The translations under genes were made by a program, and so were the position numbers. 64,000 bases of DNA, taken from contig CM054062.1 in the NCBI GenBank assembly GCA_028641055.1, forward strand, positions 173,371,642 through 173,435,641. The letters run 5' to 3'. Under the pieces are notes generated by a model. The model saw only the letters and a program-made list of their open reading frames with translations, made no database searches and had not been told where the DNA came from. The stretch comes from Alopecurus myosuroides. Its lineage: Eukaryota > Streptophyta > Magnoliopsida > Poales > Poaceae. This document shows, piece after piece, positions 48,181 to 59,859 of this stretch (the stretch's first letter is position 1; every line of letters starts with the position of its first letter).

Positions 48181-48878
48181 TTTTTTTGCGAGAAAACTTC
48201 CAATCTATTCATCAACAACCATGCTAGTACAAGGAACACTAGAAATAATAGAAATTACATCCAGGTCCGTAGACCACCTAGCGACGACTAAAAGCACTGG
48301 AGCGAGCCGAAGGCGCGCCGCTGTCATCACCCCTCCGTCGCTGGAGCCGGGCAAACCTTGTTGTAGTAGACAGTCGGGAAGTCGTCGTGCTATGGCCACA
48401 AATGACCAGCGCACCAGACCAGCAAGCATCGCCGATGAAGAGAAGCGTAGATCGGAAGAATCCAATTTGTAGACACACGAACATAGACGAACAAATACTA
48501 GATCCAAGTGGATCCACCAAACACAAACGCCGACCGAATCCCATGAGATCCGCCGGAGACACACCTCCACACGCCCTCGGATGATGTTAGACGCATCACC
48601 GAAACGGGGGCTAGGCGGGGAGGATCTTATTCCAACTTCAAGGAGCCGCCGCCTCGTCTTCCTCGATGTGACACAAACCCTAACAAAACACAAAAAAAAC
48701 AGCTGAAAACGGAGCCCTCCCGCCGGCAAGTAACCAGATCCACCAAGTCTCCATGGCCCGAAGGCCACGGGAGACCGAGCAGATCGGCCACGGCCGCCGG
48801 CAGGAGGCGGATGCCCTAATCGCCTTTTCCTGGGAACGTCTCTTCAGGTTGTGTTCGGATCGCTTTCCTTCACATGCA
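48181..48878 (-). mobile_element. Non-LTR retrotransposon copy (SINE or 5'-truncated LINE)
   Basis: A 698-bp insert is flanked by a perfect 17-bp target duplication TATAAACTTTGATTATT (48164-48180, 48879-48895). The plus strand begins with a T run, so on the minus strand the insert ends in poly(A) after TTTTCTCGC. Long, variable-length duplications plus a poly(A) tail are the signature of target-primed reverse transcription. A 187-codon minus-strand frame (48205-48768) has no RT, endonuclease or other recognisable motif and is probably incidental. The sequence looks like a common grass dispersed repeat, but I cannot assign the family. Confidence 0.85.
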
Positions 48879-49105
48879 TATAAACTTTGATTATTGACAC
48901 AATACAATTTAGTTTATGCAGTTCAGACGATATATATCATCTCATCGTCGTGAAAATGGACGGGCGGGGCAACGCGCGCCATCATGGTCTAGTATCCACT
49001 ACGGCTAGAGAATATGTTACGACCAACACAATGCATGGTGTCATATAAAGTAGTAACATAGAAAATTTGCTCAATCCGTAAGGAATTACTCCTCACATTC
49101 TATTT

Positions 49106-49240
49106 TGTTAGACTGTATATACAGCGTGTCTGTGTATAACTGTATATGACTTGTACTGTACCTCTTGGTACCTCTATATAATGAGATAGCCGCACCCACA
49201 TTTAGGGTGTCGAGCAGTTCTCCAAACACATTGTATTACA
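49106..49240 (+). repeat. 5' LTR of the copia element (135 bp)
   Basis: TGTTAGACTG...TTGTATTACA with a TATATAATGAG box at about 49183. It is immediately followed by TGGTATCATATT, a primer-binding site resembling the tRNA-Met complement (49241-49252). Confidence 0.7.
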
Positions 49241-49260
49241 TGGTATCATATTAGGTTACG

Positions 49261-52200
49261 ATGTCGTCTTCCGCTGCCCTACCCCTATGCCTCGCCCTTC
49301 CTCGCCTCCACTCCCCTCGCGTGGTGGCAGCCTCGATCCCCTGGTTCCGCTCCTCCGGGCTCCTGCCCGGTTCAGCCCTCGCTGGGATCGGTTCAGCCGC
49401 CGCATGCCGTCGGGCCTGGTGCGGGGGGCGATCCGCCGCCGCCAGCCTCCTCCGTCGGCCCGTCTGCCTCGACCAACGTGGCCGCGCCGCCATCCCTAGG
49501 TGGCCCCGCGCCCGTCCCCTATGGCGCCCCCTCGACGCCGACCTACGGCGCCCCGCCCGCGCCGACCTACGGCGCGCCTCACGCGTCGGCCTACGGCCCC
49601 CTGCCTATGGGGCCCTACCGACGCCGCCGTCCTCCTGGTTGGCGCCTCCCTACGGTGTGCCGCCTCTGCAGCCCTACACCGCGCCTACGGTGCCGCACTA
49701 CGAGGCCCCACCTCCGTCGCCCTATGGGGCCCCACCTGCACCGACCTACGACGCCTACCCGTCGTCAGCGTATGATGGTGTGGCGCCTGCTGCCCCTGCA
49801 CCGTGCTTGGAGACGGCGCCACCGATGGGCCACTACGCGTCTCAGCCATCGGCTCACGCTGATCATGTTGCGACGCCGTCGCCCTTCTACTTCTCGCACC
49901 TCATCCCGGTGAAGCTCACGCCCGACAATTACTTGTCTTGGCGTGCAGAGGTGTTGCCGCTCCTTCGGAGCCGCTACCTGGAGGGCTACGTCAACGGCAC
50001 CCTTCCGTGCCCGCCGGTGTATCATCCAGCGTACCATACGTGGGTGGCCCAAGATCAGGCCATCCTCTCTGCCATCCAGTCGTCGCTCACCCCGAGCGTC
50101 TCGTCGCTGGCCCTCTTCGCCTCTACGTCGCGGGATGCATGGACGGCGCTCCACACCAGCTTTGCCTCTCAGTCTCATGCTCGTGCTCATGCTATCCGCA
50201 CTGAGCTGGGCGAGACGAAGCTCCGTGACAGCAGCATCACGGACTACTTCAACAAGATGACTGGCCTCTCCGACACGCTGGCCTCCATTGGCTAGCCGCT
50301 TCGCCACGAGGACTTCACCACCTACGTCGACGACTATGATAATCTCATTGAGAACATCAATGGTCGCGACGTTCCACTTCAGCCTCGTGATCTCTACTCA
50401 CGCCTCCTCGGCCGCGAACAGCTTATCAAAGCGCGCCACGCCTCCCCGAGCTTCTCCGTCGCCAACGCCGCAGCCCGCGGCAAACCTCAGAAGCCGCCAG
50501 CTGGCGGCAAGCCGGCGACCGCCCCTCAGCAGCAGCCCCGCGCCGCTGCGCCTTCCGTCACTGGCGGGGTCGCCCGCGCGCCTGCTGCCCCTGCTACGGT
50601 GCTCAGCAAGCTTGCCAACTGTGCGGTCTTGAGGGTCACATCGCCTCACGCTGTCATCGACGCTTCAAGCGGGACTTCCTCGGCATTGGAAACAATGGCA
50701 AAGGCAATGAAAAGCAGGCGGCCGCTGCTGTGGCGGGCACCGAGCACGGGCACACTCCGTCCTACTCCATTGATCCGGCATGGTACATGGACACGGGAGC
50801 TACCAATCACCTGACGAGTGAGATGGGCAAGCTTTCCACCCAAGAGCCATACCGTGGTCATGATCAGGTTCGCACCGCCAATGGAGCAGGTATGCGCATC
50901 TCACATCTTGGTCAGGCCGCTCTTCTTACACACAATTCTAGAAAACTGCACCTTCGTAATGTTCTTCGTGTTCCTTCTGCTACACGTAGTCTGTTATCTG
51001 TTCCTCAGTTTACTCGTGATTATCCCGTCTTCGCTGAATTTCACCGTTTCTTCCTTTTTATTAAGGATCGGGACACGAGAGTCGTTCTCCTTAGAGGTCG
51101 TCTTCGCCATGGCCTTTATGCGCTTGATGCGCCACCTGCACCTCCTGCGCCGCATGCCCCCCAGGTGTTCACTGGTGTTCGCGTGTCGTCTTCACACTGG
51201 CATGCGCACCTTGGTCATCCTGCTGCTCCCATAGTTTGTCATGTTCAACATCGTCATGAACTTCCAGTTGTGTCCAATAAAATTTCTGAAACTGACTATG
51301 ATGCATGTCAGCAAGGCAAGAGTCATCAGCTTCCGTTTTCTGAGTCTAGTCGTGTCGTTAAACAGCCTCTTGAGCTAGTGTTTTCTGATGTATGGGGTCA
51401 TGCCCAAACGTCTGTCAGTGGCCATAATTATGATGTCTGTTTTATTGATGCTTACAGTCGGTTTACATGGCTTTATCTTATCAAGCGTAAATCTGATGTG
51501 TTCAATGTTTTCATTCAGTTTCAAGCACATGTTGAGCGTATCCTTAAGCATAAGATTTTTCATGTTCAGTCGGATTGGGGGGGGGGGGTGAATATCATCA
51601 TCTCAATTCGTTCTTTAATAAGCTTGGGATCTTGCACCATGTGTCTTGTCCTCATACACATCAGCAGAATGGCGCCGCTGAACGTAACCATCGTCATCTT
51701 GTAGAAACTATCCTTACTTTACTAGCTCATGCCTCCGTTCCGTTTCGGTTTTGGAGTGATGCTTTCTCCACATCCTGTTTTTTTAATAAATAGGCTTCCT
51801 TCACGACTCTTGCAAATGAAAACTCCTCTTGAACTTTTGCTCAATGAAATCCCAGACTACACTTTTCTGAAGGTTTTTGGATGTGCATGTTGGCCTCACC
51901 TTCGTACGTACAATAAACATAAGCTAGAGTTTCGGTCTAAAAAGTGTGTTTTCTTGGGTACAGTTCCCTTCATAAAGGGTACAAGTGCCTTCACGTTCCC
52001 ACTAATCGCGTTTACATATCTCGTGATGTCGTGTTTGATGAGAGCATGTTTCCTTTTTCTGCACTTCCAAACAACTCTACTAATCCTACACCACCTGTGC
52101 ACTCCGCTTTACCTTCGCCTGACAAATTTGTAGATGTTGCATATGCTCCTATGTTGCTCTCTAACCATGCTGCAGGTATTGGACGTGGTGCTCGCCTTGA

Positions 52201-52892
52201 GCTTCTGGATGATCAGGCGACCGAAGTCGATCACGCTGGCGTCGTCGATCCCGTGCATGGCGCATGCACGCCGGGTCGCGCCCGCCAGCCCGCTGCCGTG
52301 CCGCCCGTAGCGGTCACGCCCGTGCCGGCCTCCCCCGCGCCGACTTCTCCCGGCCCAACTTCGCCCGAGATGGGCTTGCCCGGCCCAGCCTCCCCGGACA
52401 CCTCCTCGTCGCCTGGCCCCGTGGCCAGCTCTGCCCCGGCTCCGAGCGGGCCGGCCTCGCCCGGCCCATCATCACCGGCCTCGCCAGCGATGTACGCTAG
52501 CCCAGCGTCGCCAAACACCGCCTCGCCTGCATCTGGCTCGACGTCGTCACTAGCCTCGTCGCCGCCAGCGTCACCTCCTGTTGTGGCTCTTCGCCCTTGT
52601 ACACGCAGTCAGGCTCGCGTCTTTCGTCCAAAGGAGCGCACTGATGGGACTGTTGCATGGATTGCTGCTTGTGTTGCCCATGCCGTTGCTGATCCCACTG
52701 CTAAGCCTCGACACTTTCAGGCTGCTCTCGGTATTCCACACTGGTGCGCTGCTATCGAGGAGGAATTTCAAGCACTCCTGAAGAATGATACTTGGCGACT
52801 CGTTCCTCCTATTTCTGGGATCAATATTATTGATTCCAAGTGGGTCTTCAAGGTCAAGAAGCATGCTGATGGTTCCATTGAACGCTACAAGG
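49261..52892 (+). pseudogene. gag-pol: copia gag-pol, frameshifted, truncated at RT
   Basis: ATG at 49261 opens a Pro/Ala-rich N-terminus in which the conserved (PTYGAPPA)-like repeat is split over two frames (49478-49630, then the first frame). The copia gag core (KLTPDNYLSWRAEVLP to FNKMTGLSDTL) reaches a TAG stop at 50293. Beyond it gag continues to a zinc knuckle near 50615, and the protease WYMDTGATNHLT is at 50778-50815. Integrase shows its zinc region (HAHLGH), a core Asp, QSDWGG and a Glu in NGAAERNH. It is broken by a G11 run at 51575-51588 and by shifts near 51785 and 51955. The RT N-terminus (WCAAIEEEFQALLKNDTW, then KWVFKVKKHADGSIERYK) is cut at 52892. Confidence 0.85.
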
Positions 52893-53887
52893 TGATGAGG
52901 GCTTGACCTCTAAGTTCGCCCGATCTTCACGAATCGACAAGAACGAACGAAGAACGCACGAAGAACGTGATGAACACGATGAACACGAGATGGGGAATCG
53001 AGGGGGAATTGTGGGCAAATGCGGGAAAACACAAAGGGAGATAACTAGTAAGAGTCGAAGAACCCCGATCGATCCAACGGAACTCACCTTGATTGATACC
53101 GGTTTACACCCGTGGCCCGGTCCACCATGCCAATAGAACCTCAAGGATTTACGAGAGGGAGATTGGCAACTCTTAACAGAATCCATGAAATGAAAGGATA
53201 AGTAGTTGTAGTGAATCTTGATACGGTCCTAGATGAACATGAACATCATAGGAGTAGCCTCGTCAAGAGGAGTCACCTCACAAGAGGGATACAAGGGCAT
53301 AGCCCGAAATTCTCAAATCATCCCTAAACCCTAGATCTAGCCACCGGAGTCCCTTATATAGCCTAGGGGTGTAGGTGGGTGAAAATGGGGCCAAAACGGT
53401 GTATTTACGCACAAAAACAGGGCATCCCGACCTGAGGCCAGGGTGGGGGCGCCCTCGGCCTGGTGCCCGGCCTGAGGCGAGGGTGGGAGGCCGGCTCCCT
53501 CGGGCTGGTGCCCGGCCTAGGGCCAGGGTAGCCCGGCCTGAGGCCAGGGTGGGATGAGGAGGCCGGCCTGAGGCCAGGGGAGGCCGTCCTGGCCGGGGGC
53601 AAGGTCGGGGACCCCGTTTCCCTCCGTTCTTCCTCCTCGGAGCTTCGATCTTGACGCCGTTTTCATCCACTTCCTTCCTAGATTCATGTGCACCTTCTTG
53701 GATATGTTCTTGAGCATCTTGGGCATTATCTTGGGTCTCCATGGTGTGATCCCACCTATGCATGTAGATGGGTATTTCATGAGGTAGAGCACCGTTCACC
53801 AAGTCACCGGAAACATACGGAGATAGGAGTGAGTTCACCTTGTTGTGTATCGATGTTGTGCTTGGTTGAATACGGTGGGCTACATCA
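52893..53887 (-). repeat. 3' LTR of the minus-strand chimeric element
   Basis: 995 bp. On the minus strand it begins TGATGTAGCCCACC and ends CCCTCATCA. It has a GC-rich GGCCTG block at about 53420-53600, a TATA box (minus) at 53353-53360 and the AAACCCTAGATCTAG motif at about 53326-53340. Confidence 0.88.
53353..53360 (-). promoter_or_regulatory. LTR TATA box (chimeric element, 3' LTR)
   Basis: TATATAAG on the minus strand with the conserved telobox-like motif downstream. Confidence 0.6.
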
Positions 53888-55363
53888 TCTCCCCCCTTGA
53901 AGAAGAGTCGTCCTCGACTCTCGTTCCATCCATTGGCGAGCGGGAGAAGGAATGTTGACGACGAAGATGTCGTTAAAGTTGAGCCGCTTGTCGAAGTTCA
54001 TGTGATGGTAGGCTCGTAGTGGGTGTGGTCCAAAGGTGATGAAGATCATGAAATGTTCCTCCTTGGAAGGTTGAGGAAGATCTTGCGAGGCGGTGTAGTC
54101 GTTGAAGTTGAGCCTCTTATCGAAGATCATGCCAAGGTATGCTCGTGGAGGGTGTAGTCCAAAGGCGATGACGACCTTGACATGGTCCTCAATGGGTGGA
54201 TGAGGATGAGCTTGCGGAAGCGGTAGAGTGTAGATGAACTTGACGCATTGGTTGTTGTTGATGCTCGTGTCGAAGTTCATGGACATCGTGGCGGTTGGCA
54301 TGTAGTCTTGGTGATCATTGTCGTTGACGCGCTTGTCGAACTCCAAGTGCATCTTGACATGAGGGATGTAAGCATAGAAGTCGTTGTCGTGGATGCGCTT
54401 GTCGAACTCCATGCACATCATGACAAGTGGGATGTAGGCGTAGAAGGTGTTGTCGTTGAAGTGCTTGAGACGCGGCATGTAGATCTTGACTTGAGGATTG
54501 TGGATGGAGAATGCCTTGTCGTAGAATCGCTTGTCAATCTCCATGTGGATCATGACGAGTGGAATGTGCTCCGTCCAAATCTTCAAGTCGGTGTCGATGA
54601 TCATGCGGTGTGGAGAGCCTTTGATGTGGAGAAGTCCATGAGGTCGAGGATGCTTGAGAGGGTCACCAAATCTCTGCAAAATAGACAACAAAGATGGAGA
54701 GGAAGTTGGTAAGCCGTTAGTGTCAATAAGCACAAATGGGGTTTTGCTCTCAACTCTCATCTCACTATTGGTGGCTATCATGGCAATGCCTCTAAGAACA
54801 ATCATGCTTTTTCCACTCTTGATGGGCTTGTGGCTCTCACTCACGTGATGGTGGATCTCTCTCTCACCACTCATCTCACTAGAAGCTCGAGAGGGGACAC
54901 TAGAAGGCTCCAAAGTCTTGGCACTTGAGGTGTGCGCACGTGTCAAAGTCATTGCATTGCTTGGAGTTGGTAGTGTCATAGCATGTGGAGAGGAGGACTC
55001 TAGCATCTCGTCTCTTGGATTGATCTCCAAGTGTGGAAAGGGTGGCTTTCATGGAAGAGGAGGTAGGGTCATGGCTTGTGTCGAAGAAGGCTCCATCATC
55101 TCCATGATGTGGTAATGTAAGCCATGCCTTGTAGCATCCTCAAATGGTCGATGATGATGATGATGACGATATCCTTGGCTAGCATGGTGGCTTGAGCGTG
55201 GCCTTGTGTAGTGCGGAATGAATGGCGTGGAAGTCAAGGGGGTTGTGTCACCTAATTCGTCGTTACCTCCATCAATGATAAATGAGCCATTGACGCCGGC
55301 TCTAGAAAGGTTGCATCTTTGGTCATTATCTTGAGGATATGATTGAAGAACTCGTGTCATCAC
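53885..55363 (-). pseudogene. Chimeric element frame, C-terminal part
   Basis: Continues the frame from 62307 across the solo LTR; with the LTR and one target duplication removed the codon phase is unbroken. A protease-like remnant (SFIIDGG) is followed by a His/Pro-rich stretch and one stop (TGA at 55049-55051). The same frame resumes with a segment homologous to the pre-RT region of the intact Pol (EMSGEREIHHHVSESHKP). Where RT, RNase H and integrase should be there is about 1 kb encoding tandem units built on MEFDKRIHDNDFYAYIP-like motifs and FDKRLNFND. The end (ESRTTLLQGGR) again matches the autonomous C-terminus, and the stop is the TGA of the LTR's first codon. Confidence 0.75.
53888..53900 (-). 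other. Polypurine tract, chimeric element
   Basis: The minus strand reads TCAAGGGGGGAGA immediately upstream of the 3' LTR, a shorter version of the tract in the autonomous element. Confidence 0.75.
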
Positions 55364-58300
55364 TGTAACACCTGGGGTGTTACCTGTTTGTTTTGCTTGC
55401 ATCATATGCATCACATTGCATTGCACCATGTTTGCATCACAACTGAAAATTCAAAACAATTTAAACTTTCACCCCCTGCTCAAAATTTCCAATTTCAAAA
55501 TTTCAAACTAAACCACTCAATTGTTTTTCACTGGTTGAATTTGTTTTAATCAAATTGCTTGTTAATAACACTTTCCCTCTTGTTGAAAACCCTAATGGTA
55601 ACTTTCCAATTCAACTTAAATTTCAAATCATTCATATCATAATGGGCATGATCAAATGGTTGTTTAAAAAAATCAAATTCTTGCAAACTATTAAATTCAT
55701 TAATGTTTGCATAATTGCTTGAGTTTATTAAATAAAAATTGTTGCTTTCCAAATTTTTTCCAAATCAAACTAATAGTTGAAATCCAACTAACCAATTAAA
55801 ACCAAACTAATTTTCCAAATTTTGAAAATCATTACTAACCTTGCTTTTATTCATTGTTTGCAAATCAATAAAATTTAATTATAAAATAAAAACCACCCCA
55901 AAACCCCTATCCTTTCTCTCTCTTTTATTCTTTACAAAAAAATCAACTAATAGGAAAAAAAATTTAAGAGAGAGGAGAGGGAACCAGCCCAACCCCATCC
56001 TCTCATTTTTCTCCCCAGCCCACCAAACTTTCTGGCCCACCCCCCTGTTCTGTCGTCTTCCTCCTTTCCTCACGTCATCGCTGTACGTCCCCATCAGAGC
56101 CACCCGTTTCCTTCCCCCCCACGCCGATGAGCTGCCGTACCATAGCTCCCTCCCCGATAAAAGCCCCCACCTCTGCCCTAGCCTCGCTAACCCTACCACC
56201 CTCCTCCTGCACCGCCGTCGCCGCCACCCTCTCTCCCTCCTCATCCAAACTCCCCTCTGCTTGTCTGTCCCTCTGAACTGCAACTACCTCGACACCGTAC
56301 GCCACCGTCAGACCACCGCCGCCATTCCCTCGCCTTGGTCACCTCGAGGAGCACCCGAGAGTGGGAATGGAAACGCGGAGTTTCACCCTCGCTCCTCGTG
56401 CCGTCGCCGCTTGCCGGGAGTCGCCGCGGAGTCCGCGCCGTCGCCGGCAACCTCCGCCGTTTCTGCATCGACGACTGAACGACGACAACGAGCAGCAGGT
56501 ACTCGCCCTCTGCTCCTTCCTTTCCCCTCTCTCATCGATCGCCTCCACACCCCCGTACCCGCACGCTACACCCTGCACCCACACATCCATCGCCAGCACC
56601 CGCCCGTCGTGCACACCGGAGAACCACCGTCGATGCACTGCTGCTGTTCCGTCAGGTTCCGACTAAACCTGTTCGAGTTTCAGTTAACTCTTGCGGGTAA
56701 CTACTTCCTCCGTTAGTCCTGCGTTCTATCACAACCACACGACCAGCCGCACTGGTTGCGCTTCCGTGCGCGCAGCGAGTCGATCGCGGGTTCGAAACCC
56801 AGCGTCGCACGGCCTTTTTTCCTCTTTTTCCCTTCGCGCGCGGGTTGGGCCCACTGGTCATGGACCTGGCAGGCCACCTCAGCCCGCACCAGCCTCGCTG
56901 GCACCCCGCGTGGCCCCGGGCCCGCGCGGCAGACGCTGTGGCTAGGGCGCGCTGCGGTGTACAACCGGTTCCACGCCATTTTTTTCGCACACAGGCCCTA
57001 TCCCCACGTTTTCTTAGCAGTCCAGTCCCTGTAAATTCACAAATTAGTCCCCAAACTTAAAAAGCTAACAACTTTTGTTTTATAACTCCAAATAAAGAAA
57101 ATAAAATATGTGCACTAATCTAAATTTAATTCTCTACCCATTGGTAACATTTGTTCACTGTTTTGAAATTCCAAAATGCAATTTAAATTTGAATTCAAAC
57201 AAATCAATTGCAAATTTCTAAAATCAATAACTAATTCATTATTAATCCAATAAATGCAAATAAAATATGGTTTCCATGCTATTTCAAATAACCTTTTCAA
57301 ATATAACTTTTGTTTCCTGTTTTGAAATTTCAAAATGCATTTAAAACTCAAATTTGAATAATTCAAATGTAATTTGCAATAATTCATAAATAATTCATAC
57401 TAATTCCAATTAAGACAAATAAAATATGTTTTTCATACCATTTTGAATATCCTATTCAAATATAAAACTTGTTTCATTGTTTGAATAATTTAAATTGCCT
57501 AAATAATTTAACACTTGTTTAACTCATTTAAATTTAATAAAATCATAACTTGCTCAAAATAAAATATTTTTGAACATGCAAAATATGTTTTCAAACCATC
57601 AAAGTGTGAACTTTTCAAATGTGAGTTTGAAATTATGATTTGAACAAATAAAATTCAAATACTATTCAAACTTGTTTTAAATTCAATTAAAACTTGTTTA
57701 ATATTGTTTAATCCATAATAAATTCATCCTAATTCAAATTTCAATATTGGAAACATGTAATCCAACTAAAATTTGGTGTTCTTTTCAAATATAAATTTTA
57801 TTAAATTGTTTTGCACCCTTTAACTTGATGAAAACATCAATTACTTGTGTGACATCAATAAGGAACCAAAAATTCTTAACATGACAAATGAAATCCCACA
57901 CTTGGTAATTTCCTTTTCCTTTGCATCTATTGTTGTTCATTATTGCTTTCATCCTGCATGCATCATGATAAACCACTTACACATGTTAACTAATTGTAGA
58001 TCATTGCTTCAACCTTAACATGTGCATCCATATGCAACTCAAATTGCATATGGGTCCATTTAAATCTGTTTATCATGTCAACTAGTTTATTTCTATGCAT
58101 CCATTAAATTGTCATGCATCCATATCTTGATCATGCTGGATCTTTTGCCGTAGTAGTAATTGTTGCATCCGGTGTTTGTTCGAGGTTCGTTGCTTCTTCC
58201 CGGATAGGACGTTGAGATGATGTGAGCAACGACAAGTTCTGCTACCTTGCGGGATCTCAGGCAAGTATACTCACTTGCTGCCAAATGGATGCCCTTCATC

Positions 58301-59854
58301 ACTTGTTACCGATACTTTCCGTTGTTCTTTTCTGCTAGCCTTAGTGGTAGTTGTTTCTGTTACGAACCCATCACATGAATCCTTTAACCCTGATATTGCC
58401 TCACCTCCATACCTATAACCATTGCTTGTTGCCCGTGTCTTACTAGCATGCTTAGATTGTTTTGCTCGAGTCTGTTACCCGTTACCTTCTGTTTTTACTT
58501 CATTATGTTATGGGGGCTCGATGTTTAATCAATCAATCATGCTAATGTTACTATTAATAATAATTTGATGATAAGGCACCGGCAGGAGGCCCTTTGTGGT
58601 TTTGAGGCCTGCTAGTGTCGATCCTAATAGGAAAAGGGTCTTGTCTACTGATCCATGATGAGCGCACTACCCGCATGTGGGAAGCGAGTATGGGCGCCCC
58701 CCTCAATTTGACTCGATTCGCATCTCGTCCAAATCGCCTCATTTAGTTCGGGTTTTCCATTTGCTGCATGCATGATCTTGCGAGCCCTTGGATCCCGGGT
58801 GGAACTTTCGTAGTCGGCATATAGGAGGACACGTTCTTAGAGTGCTATGAGGGTCCATTTTCTTCTGGGCTCGATTAGCCGTGCGCCTAAGGTGCTTTGG
58901 GCTTGATGCGAAGAAGAGTTGAGTTGTGTAGAGTACCTCGCTTGGTGGGTTAGCTCCCCATCTGGCGGGTTATTCTTGCGTGTACGGCTAAATTGGTGCA
59001 ACCCTGCAGGGATAATCTTCTCGAGAAGCCGTGTTTTCCGCGGTTATGGATTACTTGGTGAAAGTACTGGCTAACAAGTACTCAGGACAACTTAAACATA
59101 ATGATCAAACATGTTACACCCAATGATTAATAACTTGACTAGTAATAGGTTGATGACACAATAACTTGATTCACCTTTAATACAACTGTGTGATTTATCC
59201 TCGGATTGCTTCTCTGGATAAGGGGCGAGATCCAGGATGGGTTTGTTTGAAGTTATCTTTCAGTTGGTTACAATACTCGATCTTATCTCCTTTCTGTTAG
59301 CCGGAAGTTGTAGTATCTCTATGTAGATGGTTAGTGCAGCCCGTTGCCGCTTATTAGCAATAATCCCTTCCTTTCCGTTGATCCCAAAGTATTTGTATCT
59401 TGTGATGACCGGCTATGCCGGTAACTTGTGAGTATGGGTTTTATCCCCTTGCCAGTACTTAACCGTACTGACCCACGAATCTCTTTCGTGGCTGCAAATT
59501 CCAAATTGCAGTCAACAGGTTTGAAGTCTGACGACGTTAGCTTGGGAATCCCTCCGGCTTGGCCTGGGCAGGGACTGGACGCCTTCGGTTATCTTCAGGA
59601 CTCTTAGTCCAATTTGTATCTTGTCCGTAGCCGGACACTATGTTGTTTCTTCCGCTGTTATTTGGATCTTTGTATTGTATCAGTTGTAACCCTGGCTCGT
59701 TTGAGTCATCTTGTATCTATCTGTTTCTGTCGTAATTGTGGAATATTCGTGAACTATTGTAATGTTATCACAAGTGGCAACCTGGAATCGGTTATTATGT
59801 GGATTTTGGTGGGAATGCTGAAATCTGCATAGTGCCCGATCTAGGGGCGTCACA
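55364..59854 (+). mobile_element. Large solo LTR (4,491 bp) of a Ty3/gypsy-type family
   Basis: TGTAACACC...GGGCGTCACA with target duplication ATCAC at 55359-55363 and 59855-59859. Its ends, length, AT-rich composition and a GC-rich segment at about 55980-57000 resemble the 4.26-kb LTR at 16331, so it belongs to a related family. No primer-binding site or internal domain is present. Frames inside (for example plus 55841-56716) are incidental. It also contains a tRNA-like B-box, GGTTCGAAACC, at 56789-56799. Confidence 0.88.
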
Positions 59855-59859
59855 ATCAC

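Larger units (their letters stand above)
45436..48992 (+). other. Low-repeat island; possible Helitron 3' terminus at 48992 with gene-like fragments
   Basis: No LTR or transposase is recognisable apart from the non-LTR copy at 48181-48878. At 48964-48992 the sequence GGCGGGGCAACGCGCGCC, then ATCATGGT, CTAG and a host T closely resembles the terminus of the Helitron at 24086. It may be the 3' end of a plus-strand Helitron whose 5' TC end I could not locate. Two segments with splice-like borders (46310-46431, 46714-46799) may be captured exons. Sequence at 46800-48163 shows nothing else I can name. Confidence 0.35.
49106..52892 (+). mobile_element. Ty1/copia element, 5' part, interrupted by a minus-strand gypsy relative
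   Basis: A short 5' LTR (49106-49240), primer-binding site and gag-protease-integrase-RT order identify copia. At 52892 the RT gene is cut by the LTR of the next element. The rest of RT, RNase H and the 3' LTR must lie right of the window. Confidence 0.85.

Noticed and set aside
48205..48768. 187-codon minus-strand frame as a gene
   Set aside because: It lies inside the poly(A)-tailed insert, has no recognisable motif, and reads like a dispersed repeat.
51575..51588. G run in copia integrase as a programmed frameshift site
   Set aside because: Other frameshifts and a stop occur in the same gene, so simple decay by slippage is the better explanation.
53326..53340. AAACCCTAGATCTAG as an interstitial telomere
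   Set aside because: It is a single telobox-like motif, recurring at the same LTR position in related elements, not a telomere repeat array.
55841..56716. 291-codon plus-strand frame (Pro/Ser/Arg-rich) as a host gene
   Set aside because: It lies inside the solo LTR, spans low-complexity CT-rich sequence and has no recognisable domain.
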